64,000 nucleotides of DNA from Siphonodentalium dalli. Its lineage: Eukaryota; Mollusca; Scaphopoda; Gadilida; Siphonodentaliidae. The notes under the pieces were generated by a model. That model was given only the letters and a program-made list of their open reading frames with translations, was not told the origin of the DNA and searched no databases. A program made the translations under genes and the position numbers. Positions 42,872-54,142 of the stretch are shown here, one piece after another. Location: NCBI GenBank assembly GCA_032622095.1, contig CP136067.1:74116705-74180704 (forward strand), written 5' to 3'. Numbering within the stretch: the first letter of the stretch is position 1; each line of letters begins with the position of its first letter.

Positions 42872-43063
42872 AGTAGCCGGTAGCTGGTTTCGTAGCCGGT
42901 AACCGGTAGCCGGTTTTCGTAACTGGTAGCCAGTTTTGTAGCCGGTAGCTGGGTTTGTTCAGTTCTTGACCGGAAGCTAGGTGCCGGTTTCGTAGCCGGT
43001 AGCCGTTTTGAGACGGTTTTGTGTCCTTTAACCAGTTTTATAACCGGTATTTATAGCCGTTTT
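42872..43063. repeat. GTAGCCGGT minisatellite
   Basis: About twelve imperfect copies of GTAGCCGGTAGCCGGTTTTC-type units, 10-20 bp each, decaying to the right (AACCAGTTTTATAACCGGTA). Confidence 0.9.
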
Positions 43064-43504
43064 TTCGTAAAAAGAAAAGGTTACTTATTTGTTCTTGTGG
43101 TAGCTGGTAAATTTGTCGGTTTATATCATATTTGCTGGATTTTTAGCTTGTTTAGATTTAGTTATGTGATCTTGTTTGATATTTTGTTTGCTCTGCGTGT
43201 TTTTTACACAAATTAGCCTGTTAAATATATTCAATATATTGGCTTTTTTTGTCATTTCTGTCCATTGCTATGATACGTAATTGTATGTCATAACAAATCC
43301 TGAAATACCTATGTGAGTGTAGTGTAAAGACATACCTTAGAATTGAGGGTGGGTTGTTCCCTCCGTTTGTGCCCCTGTATCTACCTGACCTGTGTAATAT
43401 GTTACATCCGACAGGAAGTCACTCTCTGAGAGGACCAAGCAGGGGAAAGTTTCCTCAGAATCTGGCGAGTTCAATAATTTGTGGACGTAGAGGGTTCGTT
43501 CCGT

Positions 43505-43749
43505 TTGGGTTCATCTGTCCTCTTTTGCTGCTTTATTATAAAGGGAGGCAATCCTATGCTTATTTGTTTTTAGGTGGTCTTTAAGGTAATCTTGTCTTTT
43601 GAATTTTAACTGGCATATATTGCACTTTGTAAATTCTTTAGAGTGTAATTAGCTCTTTGATGCCTGAATAAGCTGTGTTTGTGCTTAAATGTTTTCGGGC
43701 AGTTAGTACAGGTGAATTTAACATCAATATTAAACGCTAGTTTGGACAT
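43505..43749 (-). pseudogene. Two-finger C2H2 zinc-finger remnant, frameshifted
   Basis: The minus strand opens at ATG 43749 with MSKLAFNIDVKFTCTNCPKT, then FKHKHSLFRHQRAN. The first finger is C-x2-C-x12-H, with its last His supplied after a one-base shift (HSKEFTKC). The second finger, CNICQLKFKRQDYLKDHLKT plus NKH, is C-x2-C-x12-H-x5-H. Basic text (RIASLYNKAAKEDR) then ends at a stop, and further shifted text follows. N-terminal finger pairs of this form occur in several large virus-like transposons and in host regulators. Too little remains to choose. Confidence 0.55.
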
Positions 43750-45050
43750 GTTGTCTACCAACCCCTTCAAAGTTGGTCTTGACGTAATATGGTATTGTGA
43801 TGTCTTTTGATGTAATATACCATGACAACGTTATGTTTGTCTATTTTTGAACAAAATACAGGTCAAGATTGGGTTTGGTTTGATTATTTTTTCCGGAGTT
43901 GTGGGCCTTTTGAACTTAGAAATTTTCCTTATTTTAGCTTTCCAGATGATATTTTGTGTTATTCTATTGGACTCATATTTTGTATATGTTAGTTTATTAC
44001 CTCACAATACAGGTCAAATTTGAATTTGGGTTTGGTACCTGATAGCCAATTTTCTTTGATAGTAATTGGAAGATAACAACTATTTGCTTTACAAATGGGT
44101 GTATCAAGCCACACCTGGCGGTGCTCTTGTTCCTTATTAATTTCTAAAAAGCTGAATTTTTTAAAATATATGTTTGCAGTTTGGATACTATACCTTTACA
44201 TAACTGTAAGTTTGCCCAATATTCTACCTGTGAATTATCGATTGATTAGTCTATGACCGCTTACTTAAAAAAAAAATGCCCAGTTATTGTATCTACCACA
44301 TTTAGTAATCTAGGTCAACAAGATATGACATCGGTTCATGTTTATGGTGTGTTTTATTGGGATGTGAAACACTTGACACAATTGGCAGTTGAACATTGAC
44401 CGAACAAGATTTTAATAGTGTATCACACACAGACAGGCTGTGCAAATATATTAGAATGTGGTACTATTAAATTAACATGCTGCCCAAACAGTTTTTTTTA
44501 TGCAGAGAACAAACAGCCCTGATTGAGGTTATACACAGGTTTTATACTTGGTGAATTATTTGATAGTTTGTGTGAGTGTTTAATGTCTTTATAGTATTTG
44601 GCATTGTTCTCCACATTCTTATCATTGCTCAGTAATTAGTATATTTCTGTGTTATGCATACAGGTAGCTAACCAATCATAATTTCATTATCTTCGTCAAG
44701 TTCTCATAGAGAATCTGCATGTGCTTTATGATTCATGAAAGAGTGTGTTTTATACTGACGATGGAATGCCAGCTATACTGTCCCAGTGGCCGTGACCCAT
44801 TTGATATTGTGCTAAGATGTTTGCTTTGTTTTACTTGAGGTCCTTGTACAATTTACACAAGGAGTAGGGAAATCCTGTCCTCAAAATGTCTCTCTTGTTC
44901 CATGCTGTTTGGGGTGGGGGTGGAGGTAGGGTGTACAAGGAATGTAAATGTCCACTATGAGGGAAAATCTGGGTGGAGATTCAGGTTATGAACCTCAAAT
45001 AAAAATGAGATGAGTGAATTGAATAATAGTAGGTGTATGGGACATTTTCT
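43750..45050. other. Intron-like stretch
   Basis: It contains a degraded copy of the 39740 repeat (43850-44060) and a GGGGTGGGGGTGGAGG patch at 44912. No gene was recognised. Confidence 0.4.
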
Positions 45051-45059
45051 CTCTACCCA

Positions 45060-45640
45060 GGGGCTCCCAGTGGCTCAGCCAGTAAGGTGCATAATGCATT
45101 ATGTTAACATTACCGTCCAGCTGTGATGAAGCTTGATCTTTTTCCATTGTCTATAATTTCTTGTTTCTCATGGGATTCGGAGGTTTCAAGTACTCTAACC
45201 AATGCCTCATAGATCCTGGATACTACAACATAATTTTTGAAGATTATGGGTCCCCTATAAATCCAAGAAACAATGGTTTTGTTTGGTTTATTGGGGTTTA
45301 TTATCGTATCAGCTGCAAGGCCATATCAAGTCATGTTTACAGGTGGAGGAAAGACTGCATAGAGGGTTCATTTAATCAGGAAATTCCTCAACTGCACGTA
45401 GAAACCCCTGGAAGTCAAGATACACAGTCAAACTGTGTTAACTCCTATGTACGTGGATCACAAATATGCATGTCTCATGAATCAAATCAGCTTTGCCATC
45501 AATGGATGGCTTTATTTGTTGTTATGTGTCATGCACCTTACCAACTAAGTCTCCAGTGGCCCCAAACTTGGGCCCATTTGAACTTGAATATTACAGCTGA
45601 TGCAGTTATAACATTCGGGATTACCACAGGATGGGAGTAA
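45060..45640 (+). repeat. Possible tRNA-headed SINE and GGTTTATTGGGGTTTA repeat
   Basis: GGGGCTCCCAGTGGCTCAGC resembles a tRNA start with an A box (GTGGCTCAGCCAGTAAGG). A weak B-box-like GGTTTCAAGTACTC lies at 45181. Further on, GGTTTATTGGGGTTTATTAT resembles a repeat seen in bivalve DNA. A 159-codon frame (45161-45640) spans this region, but with no family match I regard it as open by chance. Confidence 0.35.
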
Positions 45641-45644
45641 TCTA

Positions 45645-45981
45645 ATTTTACCGAATTTCGTTAAAAAACTTGCCAGCGGTGGCCATATTGGATTTTATTC
45701 TTTTATAATACTAAATACTTTGGCACACCCTACAGGTCACATCTCTCATCTGATCATCACAAAACTTCATATTGATCTTCAGGGTGACCACTAGATGGAA
45801 GCTATCAAATGTTTTGGCCATCTTGGATTTTACATTACTGTATATATATATATCTCTTCATGTTGATATCTAGTTTTACTTAGACATTGCAACTTTCCGC
45901 ATTCCTAATCGCTCCATTGACTGTAACAAATGAAATTATCCCCTCTCCAAGTTGAGCTACAGTGTCATTGACACTTTCATT
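45645..45981 (+). mobile_element. Pearl/HINE-like element, short
   Basis: One or two cores (GGCCATATTGGATTTTATTC, TCTGATCATCACAAAACTTC, ACCACTAGATGG) are followed by a (TA)6 microsatellite. The conserved tail then follows (CTTTCCGCATTCCTAATCGC, CCAAGTTGAGCT, AGTGTCATTGACACTTTCAT). Core, microsatellite, tail is the order described for molluscan pearl elements. Confidence 0.75.
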
Positions 45982-46014
45982 CTATATTAAAATATACTAA
46001 TCTACTGCATAATA

Positions 46015-46130
46015 AAACAACAAATTGGGAGGTTGGTATACTTTTACTCGTAATTAAATTTGCGCAGTATTATATTTTGCTCAGTTTGAAATACACAGAC
46101 ATTAAATTTGCGCTCACAATTCAAATCTGA
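46015..46130. repeat. Dispersed GCGCAGTA..ATTTTTTGCTCAGTTT repeat, copy 1
   Basis: It shares AAATTTGCGCAGTATTATAT and TTGCTCAGTTTGAAAT with 57795-57890 and 58485-58555. The class is unknown. Confidence 0.55.
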
Positions 46131-46279
46131 CAAAAATATTTCCATTATAAAGACATGACAATAAATGCACAGCGCAACTCTACTACACTTGTTCGAACAA
46201 TAATTATGCTATTTCCGTAGTTCACTGACATGAAATCCAACTAAGTAAAGTGACACCAACGACCAAGTTCACACTTTCA

Positions 46280-46509
46280 TTTATTAAAACATCTTGGATT
46301 TTGCTTTGCATTACTGATTCCTTCATCACACCCTATATATTTCATCAGTTCCCATCAAGTTGATCCCAAGCATCATTTGGCTCTCTGGGTTAACCTCTAG
46401 TGTTACTTAAACATTTAAACTTACCGCTTTCCTTATAACTCCATTGACAGTAACTTATGACATTATCCCCTCTCCAATTTGAGTTACAGTGTCACTGACA
46501 CTTTCATTC
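46280..46509 (+). mobile_element. Pearl/HINE-like element, one core plus tail
   Basis: The core remnant CTTGGATTTTGCTTTGCATT is followed by the tail CCAATTTGAGTTACAGTGTC and ACTGACACTTTCATT. Confidence 0.7.
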
Positions 46510-47098
46510 CATGTGCCCAACGATTGTGGTATAGTCGAGTGCATAAAAAAACATTGATTTTCTGAAACATGAGTCACTTCGACGTGTTCCAGTGACTTCT
46601 CTTGACTAGTCTATAAAGGTTCTCATACTGGATTAGACTCAAATTTTGCTGTGTGAACTTGAAGAGGCTTCCCATTGAATGTGAAGCTGTTAATATGAGG
46701 AATATGTTTGCAACATCATACTATTAAAATGCCCAATGTTTTTTGGATATATACCTTTGGTCATTAACCTAGTTGTAGGAAGAAAGTGTTTTGTTAGCCC
46801 ATATAGTATGCTACTTTATTGTATGAAAATATTTGTACAAAGGTGTCGAAGTCTAAATATAAACCGAAAATATTGAAACTGAGATGAAAGGTGTAGCAAT
46901 TACTCGGAAATCAGGGAATCCTCGAGTATATAAAAGGCTAACACACTGTGATAATGCTCCCATATACAAGTGCTACAGGTCAATATGCCATGGCAAGGAT
47001 ATACAATAAATTACTGTAAATCTTTGACATGCATTGAACAAATTTCTATATTGCATGACTCTAAAAAGACTTATTGGTTACATGCTGTAAATTGACGT

Positions 47099-47972
47099 TT
47101 TTTTAGCTATTGCCATAGGTTGGCATCTGTCATGTCTTCGTTCATCTGTTTGTCCACCAGCAATTTCCTTTGGCACACCCTACAGGTCACATCCCTCGTC
47201 CAATCATCACCAAACTTCATATGGATCTTCGGGTGACCTCTTGATGGGAGCCATCAATTTTTCCCATCAGAAATTTTTTTTAAAACATGGCTCCCATCAG
47301 CTATCTTGGATTTCAAATTTGAATACATCAGCACTCCCTGCAGACCGCATTCATCAGAGAAATGTTTTTTAAATTTACAGCCATATTTTGGATCACCTCT
47401 AAATTGGAGCTATAGAATTTAAACGATTTTAGATGGAAACTATGGCTGCAGGCAGCCATCTTGAATTTTACTCTTTGTATGATTAAATCCTTTGGCACAT
47501 GGTACAGATCACATCCCTCATCCGATCATCACAAACCTTCATATGGATCTTCTGGGTGACCACTAGATGGAAGCCATCAATGTTTCCGAATTGTGTTGAT
47601 AAATATGGCCATCTTGGATTTTACTCTTTTGATGACTAACTCCTTCAGCACACCATACATGCAACATCCCTCATCTGATCGTGACCAAACTTCATGATTC
47701 CTTGGTGTTACCTCCAGATGGGAGCTATCCAATCTTTCAAATTTTTTTTTTAAAACCATCCCGCCAATAGCTATCTTGGATTTCACATGTGAATCAATCG
47801 GCACACCCTGCAGCCAACATTTATTGGTGAAATGAAAATAATTTCATCTGCTCAATACAGACCCTTTACTGAAACTTTTAGTCTTCCTTCTTCTTTATCA
47901 CTCAGCATAAAATGTATGCCTCCCCAAGTTGTGCTACAGTGTCAATGCTACAGTGTCATTGACACTTTCATT
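47099..47972 (+). mobile_element. Pearl/HINE-like element, four cores
   Basis: The 5' end is TTTTTTAGCTATTGCCATAG. Cores of about 165 bp contain CACACCCTACAGGTCACATC, GATCATCACCAAACTTCATA, TGGATCTTCGGGTGACCTC and GCTATCTTGGATTTC. The tail holds a small internal duplication (CTACAGTGTCAATG, CTACAGTGTCATTGACACT) and ends TTCATT at 47972, 38 bp before a coding exon. Confidence 0.8.
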
Positions 47973-48009
47973 CAGTTGCATAATGAAATTTTATTTCAAT
48001 TTTTTTCAG

Positions 48010-48337
48010 AATTGGGTCCCATGACCCGAAATGATTGTCATCACGAGAAAGCAAATGGGATGTCACTTCGTAATCCTGTGGGTGTCAAAAGACCAATCAC
48101 TGTAACAAGAAGCAAGTCATTTGCTGGGATGTCGAGTCCAACTAATAGTGTACCTTCCACGCCAATTCTAGGGGAGACTTTACGCAACAATACCCGGACA
48201 ACTGTTAGTTCTAAGTCTGGATATACAGTGAAACCAGTTACATCAGCCAGTGTCCGAAAAATTAATATCAAAGTCCCGAAAGTTCCACGACCTCATCGGG
48301 CTCTGTTGATGTTTGAAGGAGTCAAGCGAGGAATAAG
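48010..48337 (+). CDS. Internal coding exon of the host gene
   Basis: The acceptor ATTTCAATTTTTTTCAG and the donor ATAAG|GTAAGC bracket 328 bp open in one frame. The exon starts with two bases and ends with two bases of split codons. It encodes LGPMTRNDCHHEKANGMSLR, then NPVGVKRPITVTRSKSFAGM, SSPTNSVPSTPILGETLRNN, TRTTVSSKSGYTVKPVTSAS, VRKINIKVPKVPRPHRALLM and FEGVKRGI. The segment is basic and Ser/Thr/Pro-rich (RSKSF is a kinase/14-3-3-like site), with a more conserved-looking end, PHRALLMFEGVKRGIREF. I do not recognise the family. Confidence 0.65.
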
Positions 48338-48849
48338 GTAAGCAGATATGGCGAGAAATAATTGGCATATATAAAGACAATTGCAATCAATTTGAATTCG
48401 CTTAAGAGTTTAGTCCTTGTATAACTTGAGTTTATTTCTTTGATTGATAGCTGAATACTCAGTGATCAGTAGTTACAAGATTCTCAATGATTGATTCATA
48501 AGGATGTAAATAAGATATCAATATTTTGTGTCAGATTGCAAGAAGTCTAGTTTTTTAGCGTATATTACATGCAGGAAGTGTTCAATGGCAGATGGAGACA
48601 TCTGACAGGTATAGTATGGGTGAAACAACTAAATTTTTAATTGCTCAAGCATGACTCAACCTGATGTGTAAACAAAACCACCACTGACACACTTCATTAA
48701 AGATAGCACTCTTGCTGTATGATCGCCAATAATCACCTCCAAAGAAATCAACTCTTCACTGTCTAAATCCTAATATTGCTATAAAATGATGTGCCTGTAG
48801 CACTAAATAATTTATAATACCCCCATCCCAATAATGAGGGGTATATTGG

Positions 48850-49190
48850 ATTACATGCGTCCATCAGTCCGTCCGCTCATATATCTCAACCATGAGTGAT
48901 CGAATCTTAATGAAATATGGTTTTGGCTTTCAAAAGGGGTTCATTGATGTTGTTCACATTTTCCGTTCAAGAGTTTGTTTATATTAAAATGTTGGATTTC
49001 TGTCCGCCCGCTCATGAATATATCTCAACCATGGATTATCAGATCTCGATGAAATTTGGTGTGCACGTTTGGCATCAGTAGGGCTTTCAAAAGAGAGTTC
49101 ATGGACGTTGTTCACATTTTCTGTTCAAGAGTTATCCCTCTTTCTTTATCTCAATATTTTGGATTTCCATCCATCGTTCGTTAGAATTGT
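48850..49190 (+). repeat. Tandem repeat, two units of about 175 bp
   Basis: Units share TCCGCTCATATATCTCAACC/CCGCTCATGAATATATCTCA, GATGAAATTTGGT, GGCTTTCAAAAG and GTTGTTCACATTTTC.GTTC. Confidence 0.8.
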
Positions 49191-49652
49191 CAAGTAATTT
49201 GTTTGTTCATTCAACCTTTAATAGGTGTAATTTATATGTTAGTTCTAGATGGAGACTTTAGAAGCACATATTTTATTCCAAAACCTGGTGCAGGAAGTTA
49301 TCTTGTCTGTTATGTATATTTCAGTTCACATAACTATTATGCATGTATTTTTGTTGATGATCATCCATGATGTTAAATATTTGTAATTATTATATTTTGA
49401 TAAACTTTTTACATCAAAATATGAATCATATCCCCACTCCCAGAAGACCGAACGTGTTATCCTACTATCAATATGATCCTACTCTCAGCACTGCTTCATG
49501 ATGTCAATTTGTGCGTCATTCGGTATCCTTGCACGTTATTTTAACGTGCAAGGGCTGGTGATGTTGTAGCTTTAAGAACGTATTAGGTCTAACAATTTGT
49601 TTCATTGTGGTCGAGGTCGTAACAAACTGGTATATAAATTATAATAAACACA

Positions 49653-49768
49653 AGTCAACTGTTCTGAGTAGCTTACAGGTTTTCTCCTCTCGTGAGATGC
49701 GAGAAATAAAATAATCCTCCGCATCTCACTCGAGGAGACAAACCATATGCTACTCAGAACAGTTTACT
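49653..49768. repeat. Long near-perfect foldback (49-bp arms)
   Basis: The left arm AACTGTTCTGAGTAGC..GGTTT and the right arm AAACC...GCTACTCAGAACAGTT pair, and CTCCTC.CG.GAGATGCG pairs with CGCATCTC.CTCGAGGAG. The loop is about 20 bp (AAATAAAATAATC). It could be a tiny MITE. Transcribed, it would form a long RNA hairpin inside the intron. Confidence 0.85.
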
Positions 49769-50002
49769 ATTGTCTGTGTTCTGAACCATTTATCTCCATA
49801 TCTATTATGTATATCTTTTATAAAAGACATTAGTTTCTTGTTATGTGTTAACAAGTTTATACAGCTTAGCTCTATATTCACTATATTGTGTTTTAGATTG
49901 CTGTTTTCGTGTGTGTTTTTCGATATGGGTTAAGCGTTTATCGATCGGAATCATCCTCTCATTTTGGTTGATTTTAGTTTATTCTATTGGTTTTTCCTTC
50001 AG

Positions 50003-50078
50003 GGAATTCATACAGGCTACACAAAATGATATAGCTCAACTACAGACCAAACAGACAGACAATACCTCAATCTCACAG
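50003..50078 (+). CDS. Internal coding exon of the host gene
   Basis: The acceptor GGTTTTTCCTTCAG and the donor TCACAG|GTGGGT bracket 76 bp. Its first base completes the AGG (Arg) codon begun at 48337. It then encodes EFIQATQNDIAQLQTKQTDN and TSISQ and ends in phase 0. The segment is likely an amphipathic helix or short coiled coil continuing from FEGVKRGIR. Confidence 0.62.
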
Positions 50079-50744
50079 GTGGGTATATGCCTGCCAGGCT
50101 ATATGGTACTGGTATCTGTACCAGGCTATCTGTATTCCCATATATTCCATGAAATTTGCTTATAAATGCTGCATATAGGGTTCAAGCTTATCATATGCAA
50201 TATAACATTGGAAATTATATAGATATTTAAAAATTATTTGGTCGAAAAAAGTAAAAATATTTAAAAAAAAAAATGACATATTTATATCATAATATAAAAG
50301 TTTGTTTTGTTGTGTAACCAAGTGGAAAGTTATCATGAGTCAAACTTATGTCTCATCATTTATTTCAAGGTTCTGCTTCTTGCCTATATTCTACTAAATA
50401 TTGCTGATAATGTACATTCATGATGAAACAAAAATTATCATTGTACATGTATGATCAAACTAATACAAAGTTTGTACTTTATCTCAATGAATTAAGCAAA
50501 ATATGCATTAATAGCATAATTAGCCCTACTAAATAATTTGTTATTGTATATCATTGTATAAACATAGGACAAAAATCACACTGTACATGTACATTCATGT
50601 TACAATAAAAATATTTTAGATAAACTGACAATGCACCTTCAAGAAATTTGTACCTAAGTTGAAAAGATTCACAAAGTAATAGATCGAATAGATTGAAGTT
50701 TCCAAATTTTATTCTAATTAATACAATAAGGGAACCTATAATAT

Positions 50745-51140
50745 TTAAGAAATAACTCTTGTTTTGATTAAGGTTATGCAGTTTATAACTGTAAAGTTTG
50801 ATGACAAATTCTATAATACTCGTTACAGTAAATTTGTCTTCAAACTTTTCGGTTATAACTCAAACCTTAATCGAAACAAGAGTTATTTCTTATAATTTAA
50901 TCTGCCATTCACAGGCGAACCACTGTAAGTAGAAGTTAGAAGTAAAATGAGCGAAAAAAATTCCAAAGAAAACCACATATTAAGTTGAAACAGACACGCT
51001 GTCACTGAGACATCTAATTATCGATTGATCAAGTTGTATCATTGGCTGGTGGCAACTTATCACTCGATGCTGCTGTCATTTCTGTAACGGAAAGTAATCA
51101 AGAAACTTTGGTTTAATATCGAGAGATAACCTTAATGGTA
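50745..51140 (+). repeat. Dispersed repeat with internal foldback (partner 33600-33950)
   Basis: Arms TAAGAAATAACTCTTGTTTT at 50747 and AACAAGAGTTATTTCTTATA near 50875 form a hairpin. The rest (CACTCGATGCTGCTGTCATT, GAGATAACCTTAATGG) matches 33600-33840 inverted. Confidence 0.7.
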
Positions 51141-51399
51141 AAGTATGTGCCAGCCAATTGTTTTACGGTATTCTGTGGATTGACAGCTTATGATTAAATT
51201 ATAAAGGTTCATACCTGGTTACACAATCACACATATTAGTGCAACTAAATTAGAAGATATTTGCAACTGCTTCAACTCGGATTCAGACTAAATTCTCTGC
51301 CATAATGTCAGCTATGAACAACTCTGTATCACACTGTCTCTCTGAAGTACAGATCCTCTAAAAGTAAGTGTCCCTCCCGACCTCATTGGAACCGCGTTG

Positions 51400-51595
51400 A
51401 GACCGCGTTGAGAATTTACCATCAACGCGGTTCTCGTGTTAAAGCAACGTGGTCGTAACGTTACTCCAATGTGGTCGAGGTAACCATCAACGCAACATAA
51501 CACGACCGGCATTACCGTCAACACAACAAACGCGGTCGAGGTAACCGTCAACACAACAAATGCAGTCGAGATAACCGTCAACGAAATGGAACATT
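51400..51595. repeat. 30-bp minisatellite GCGGTCGAGGTAACCGTCAA
   Basis: At least three adjacent units (ACAAACGCGGTCGAGGTAAC + CGTCAACACA) and more diverged ones to the left (GTGGTCGAGGTAACCATCAA). The minus-strand frame 51312-51782 contains their translation (VVLTVTSTAF repeated) and is not considered a gene. Confidence 0.85.
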
Positions 51596-51599
51596 GCCA

Positions 51600-53120
51600 A
51601 CATAATACACGGGTAATGCATGATTGATTGGTGTTAAATGTTTTACATACGTTTAGATTTTTTCCGGAAAAAAAAACTAATAAATAAATGTAGATCACGT
51701 TGATCGCGCTGCACGAATTAATAGAGATGCAACTAAGACTTCTAACAAACAAAAACCTTTGAGTGCACGTCGCAATGTACATGTGTTCTTTGAATATTTA
51801 ATAATCAGCGTCACATCCAATTAAAGGTCGATTACCTGTACGCCAAGGGTCCGATGTCATTTGAAATCTTCGTGAGAATATGATAACACATACATGTACA
51901 TGTGTAATCGACGTGGTAACCAAAAATTTGTCACTTTTACTGACAGACCGCAGATCAAAAGCCTGCCGCGAATGATTGACAGCGTGCCAATGAACTCAAA
52001 TACAACATGGGGCATGTCTTCGGTGAATATCGATCTCGAAGCTTCCAAACGCAATGAAACTTTAACAGGAAAGAATTAATTCAACAATGATGGAAAGACT
52101 AAATCACAAAATCATCCTGAGATGATGGCATGTAGCCGAATATGTGTACATGAACACATGTACTTATCTACCTGGAGTTTTTAGGTCAACAAATCGGAAA
52201 CACATGTTATTTATATTATCTGTGATTAAACTGGTGCGTGTATATGTAACATATAACATGTTTCCTACTTCTATCCTGACAACGTTGTTATTCTGTATTG
52301 TACGCATTTCAAGAAACATCCCATCGAGAGCCCCCGGCCCTTGTATATGGTCAAGCGAGAAGCACGTGTTCATTATCACGGAGTCAAAGGCTGCGTGAAA
52401 TATGCGGAAAGGAAGATTATATGTAGAAACCGATAATTGTCAATAGTTTTCACCCACGCAAAAATACACGTCAATTAAAATAGTAGGCCTACACATCAGG
52501 CTACTTTCTTCTTCGTATTTTAACTATTAAACATTCTGGGGGTGATGGGGGTAGAATATGCAAACCGATGAACAGAGCTGCAGGTGTCTCAGATTAGTGT
52601 TTTCCCCGTTTGAAACACATAAATGTACGGAACCGCACATAAATATAACTTTCTTGTCAGTTATGCATGTTTCTCAAGAAAACAATAAACGGGCAAGCAT
52701 GTTTATTTGGAGCCCAAGAGTACAAACCTGCAGTAATTTAGGACACATTCTCACTGTATTTTTGATATGTCAACATTAGCCAGTCCCAAGAAATCATTTT
52801 AAACGGTGGTGTTAATTCTTTACCTAAATTTTTTCTCAGTGCACTGAACTTTTACTGTCAGTAGAACTGACCTCTCGGTATTAACGTTCAAGGGCTGCCT
52901 TCGCAGAGATATGCTATTATTACATCCTACTCTAATCCCGTAGATTTCTGTATACGAATATGTAGGAGAATTAGTGTGAATAGCTACCATATAAATCTGA
53001 TACTTTAATGAGCTTCAAACACATTCCAATACCTGAGATAAAAACATTGTTACTGGAGAACTCTGAGCCATTACCTAGATTGAAGGATTTCTGGTTGCAC
53101 ACTAAAATGTCACCATCTAT
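51600..53120. other. Intron stretch, nothing recognised
   Basis: It contains only short chance frames and no paired repeats. GC content is slightly higher around 51850-52080, without a supported exon. Confidence 0.4.
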
Positions 53121-53126
53121 ATATCT

Positions 53127-53869
53127 ATACTAGAAGGTGACCTGACTTCGTCCGGGCTTTGACCTTGAATTGACCATTTTGAAGGTCAAGGTCAGGTGGG
53201 GTCAAACACCAACACCTCAAAAATGGTGGAAATCGGCCCAGCGGATACCGGGAAATCGGCCCAGCGGATACCGAGATACCCTATGCATCAAATTTCATCC
53301 GTAAAAATCCGCCAGTTTAACCCGATTTGATTTCTACTCAAGTATATAAACGCGCCTCATATACACACGCTCATTAATTATCAAGTTTCAACGTAAAGAT
53401 AAATTACCATCGGTGCCCGAGATATCGCCAAGACGTCTGAAACAGTCAAATGCATCGGCCAGTTAAGCGTTAACGTGATCTAACGTTATGACCTCTAACG
53501 ACGTCATAGAAGTTACGCATTGTTTTTATCCTGATGGAAGATAGTACCACTTCTTCTTGATAATTGAGGCAGATAACTAAAACGGATACATACGCATTAT
53601 ATATCGTTGGAAAGAGGAAACACAAAAGATTCTCACAGTGTCATTATTATGACTGGCATTTTATTATTCGCGCTGTTTCGAATCGATTTGTAAGCACCGA
53701 ACTCAAATTGAAGTCCCGTAACACAGCGTAAAAACTGATTTGACCTCGGCACGTGAAAAGTTGACCTCGGATCTGAAAATCAATAGGCCTATGTCACCCC
53801 CCAGCCGAAAATACCCCCACATACCAAGTTTCATCGAAATCGGGTCGGCCGTTTTCGAGTTCATCGATT

Positions 53870-53900
<31 letters not shown>

Positions 53901-53933
53901 AACAAACAGATCTTCCAAAATATATAATAGATA
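53127..53933 (+). mobile_element. F2 repeat, copy 2
   Basis: It starts CTAGAAGGTGACCTGACTTC and ends CCAAAATATATAATAGATAT. A small internal tandem (AATCGGCCCAGCGGATACCG, twice at 53229-53272) and a (CA)n run at 53872 are present. It is homologous to 28967-29691 across the 3' two thirds. Confidence 0.78.
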
Positions 53934-53983
53934 TCTATGTACAATCCCTGTTTAATATTTAAATATATTTAAATATATTGCAG

Positions 53984-54142
53984 CGACTAAGCGTTTTGAC
54001 CCCTAATGATTATATTTATCTTATTTGCGAATCTATACTTGCTTCCGGAATTTCAACTTTTACCTCACAAGTGGACAAACCTCCCATTCAAACATCTCAT
54101 TCTGATTTATCATCTGTATTGCCTTCCAGAGCACAACAATAA
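53984..54142 (+). CDS. Terminal coding exon of the host gene
   Basis: The acceptor AAATATATTGCAG is followed by a phase-0 frame that matches the phase-0 donor at 50078. It encodes 52 residues, RLSVLTPNDYIYLICESILA, then SGISTFTSQVDKPPIQTSHS, DLSSVLPSRAQQ, then TAA. It is Ser/Thr/Pro-rich like the earlier exon. Poly(A) signals follow within 330 bp. An F2 repeat ends 51 bp upstream of the acceptor. Confidence 0.55.
   Translation, partial: RLSVLTPNDYIYLICESILASGISTFTSQVDKPPIQTSHSDLSSVLPSRAQQ

Larger units (their letters stand above)
48338..50002 (+). other. Intron between the 48010 and 50003 exons
   Basis: It is 1665 bp with GT...AG ends. It contains a two-unit tandem repeat (48850-49190) and the foldback 49653-49768. 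The removed intron also contains a small hairpin, TTGCACGTTATTTTAACGTG, at 49529. Confidence 0.6.

Noticed and set aside
45161-45640. 159-codon plus-strand ORF
   Set aside because: Long for chance, but it overlaps repeat-like sequence, has no domain pattern and no splice or promoter context.
51312-51782. 156-codon minus-strand ORF
   Set aside because: Its central third is the translated 30-bp minisatellite and the rest has no protein-family features.
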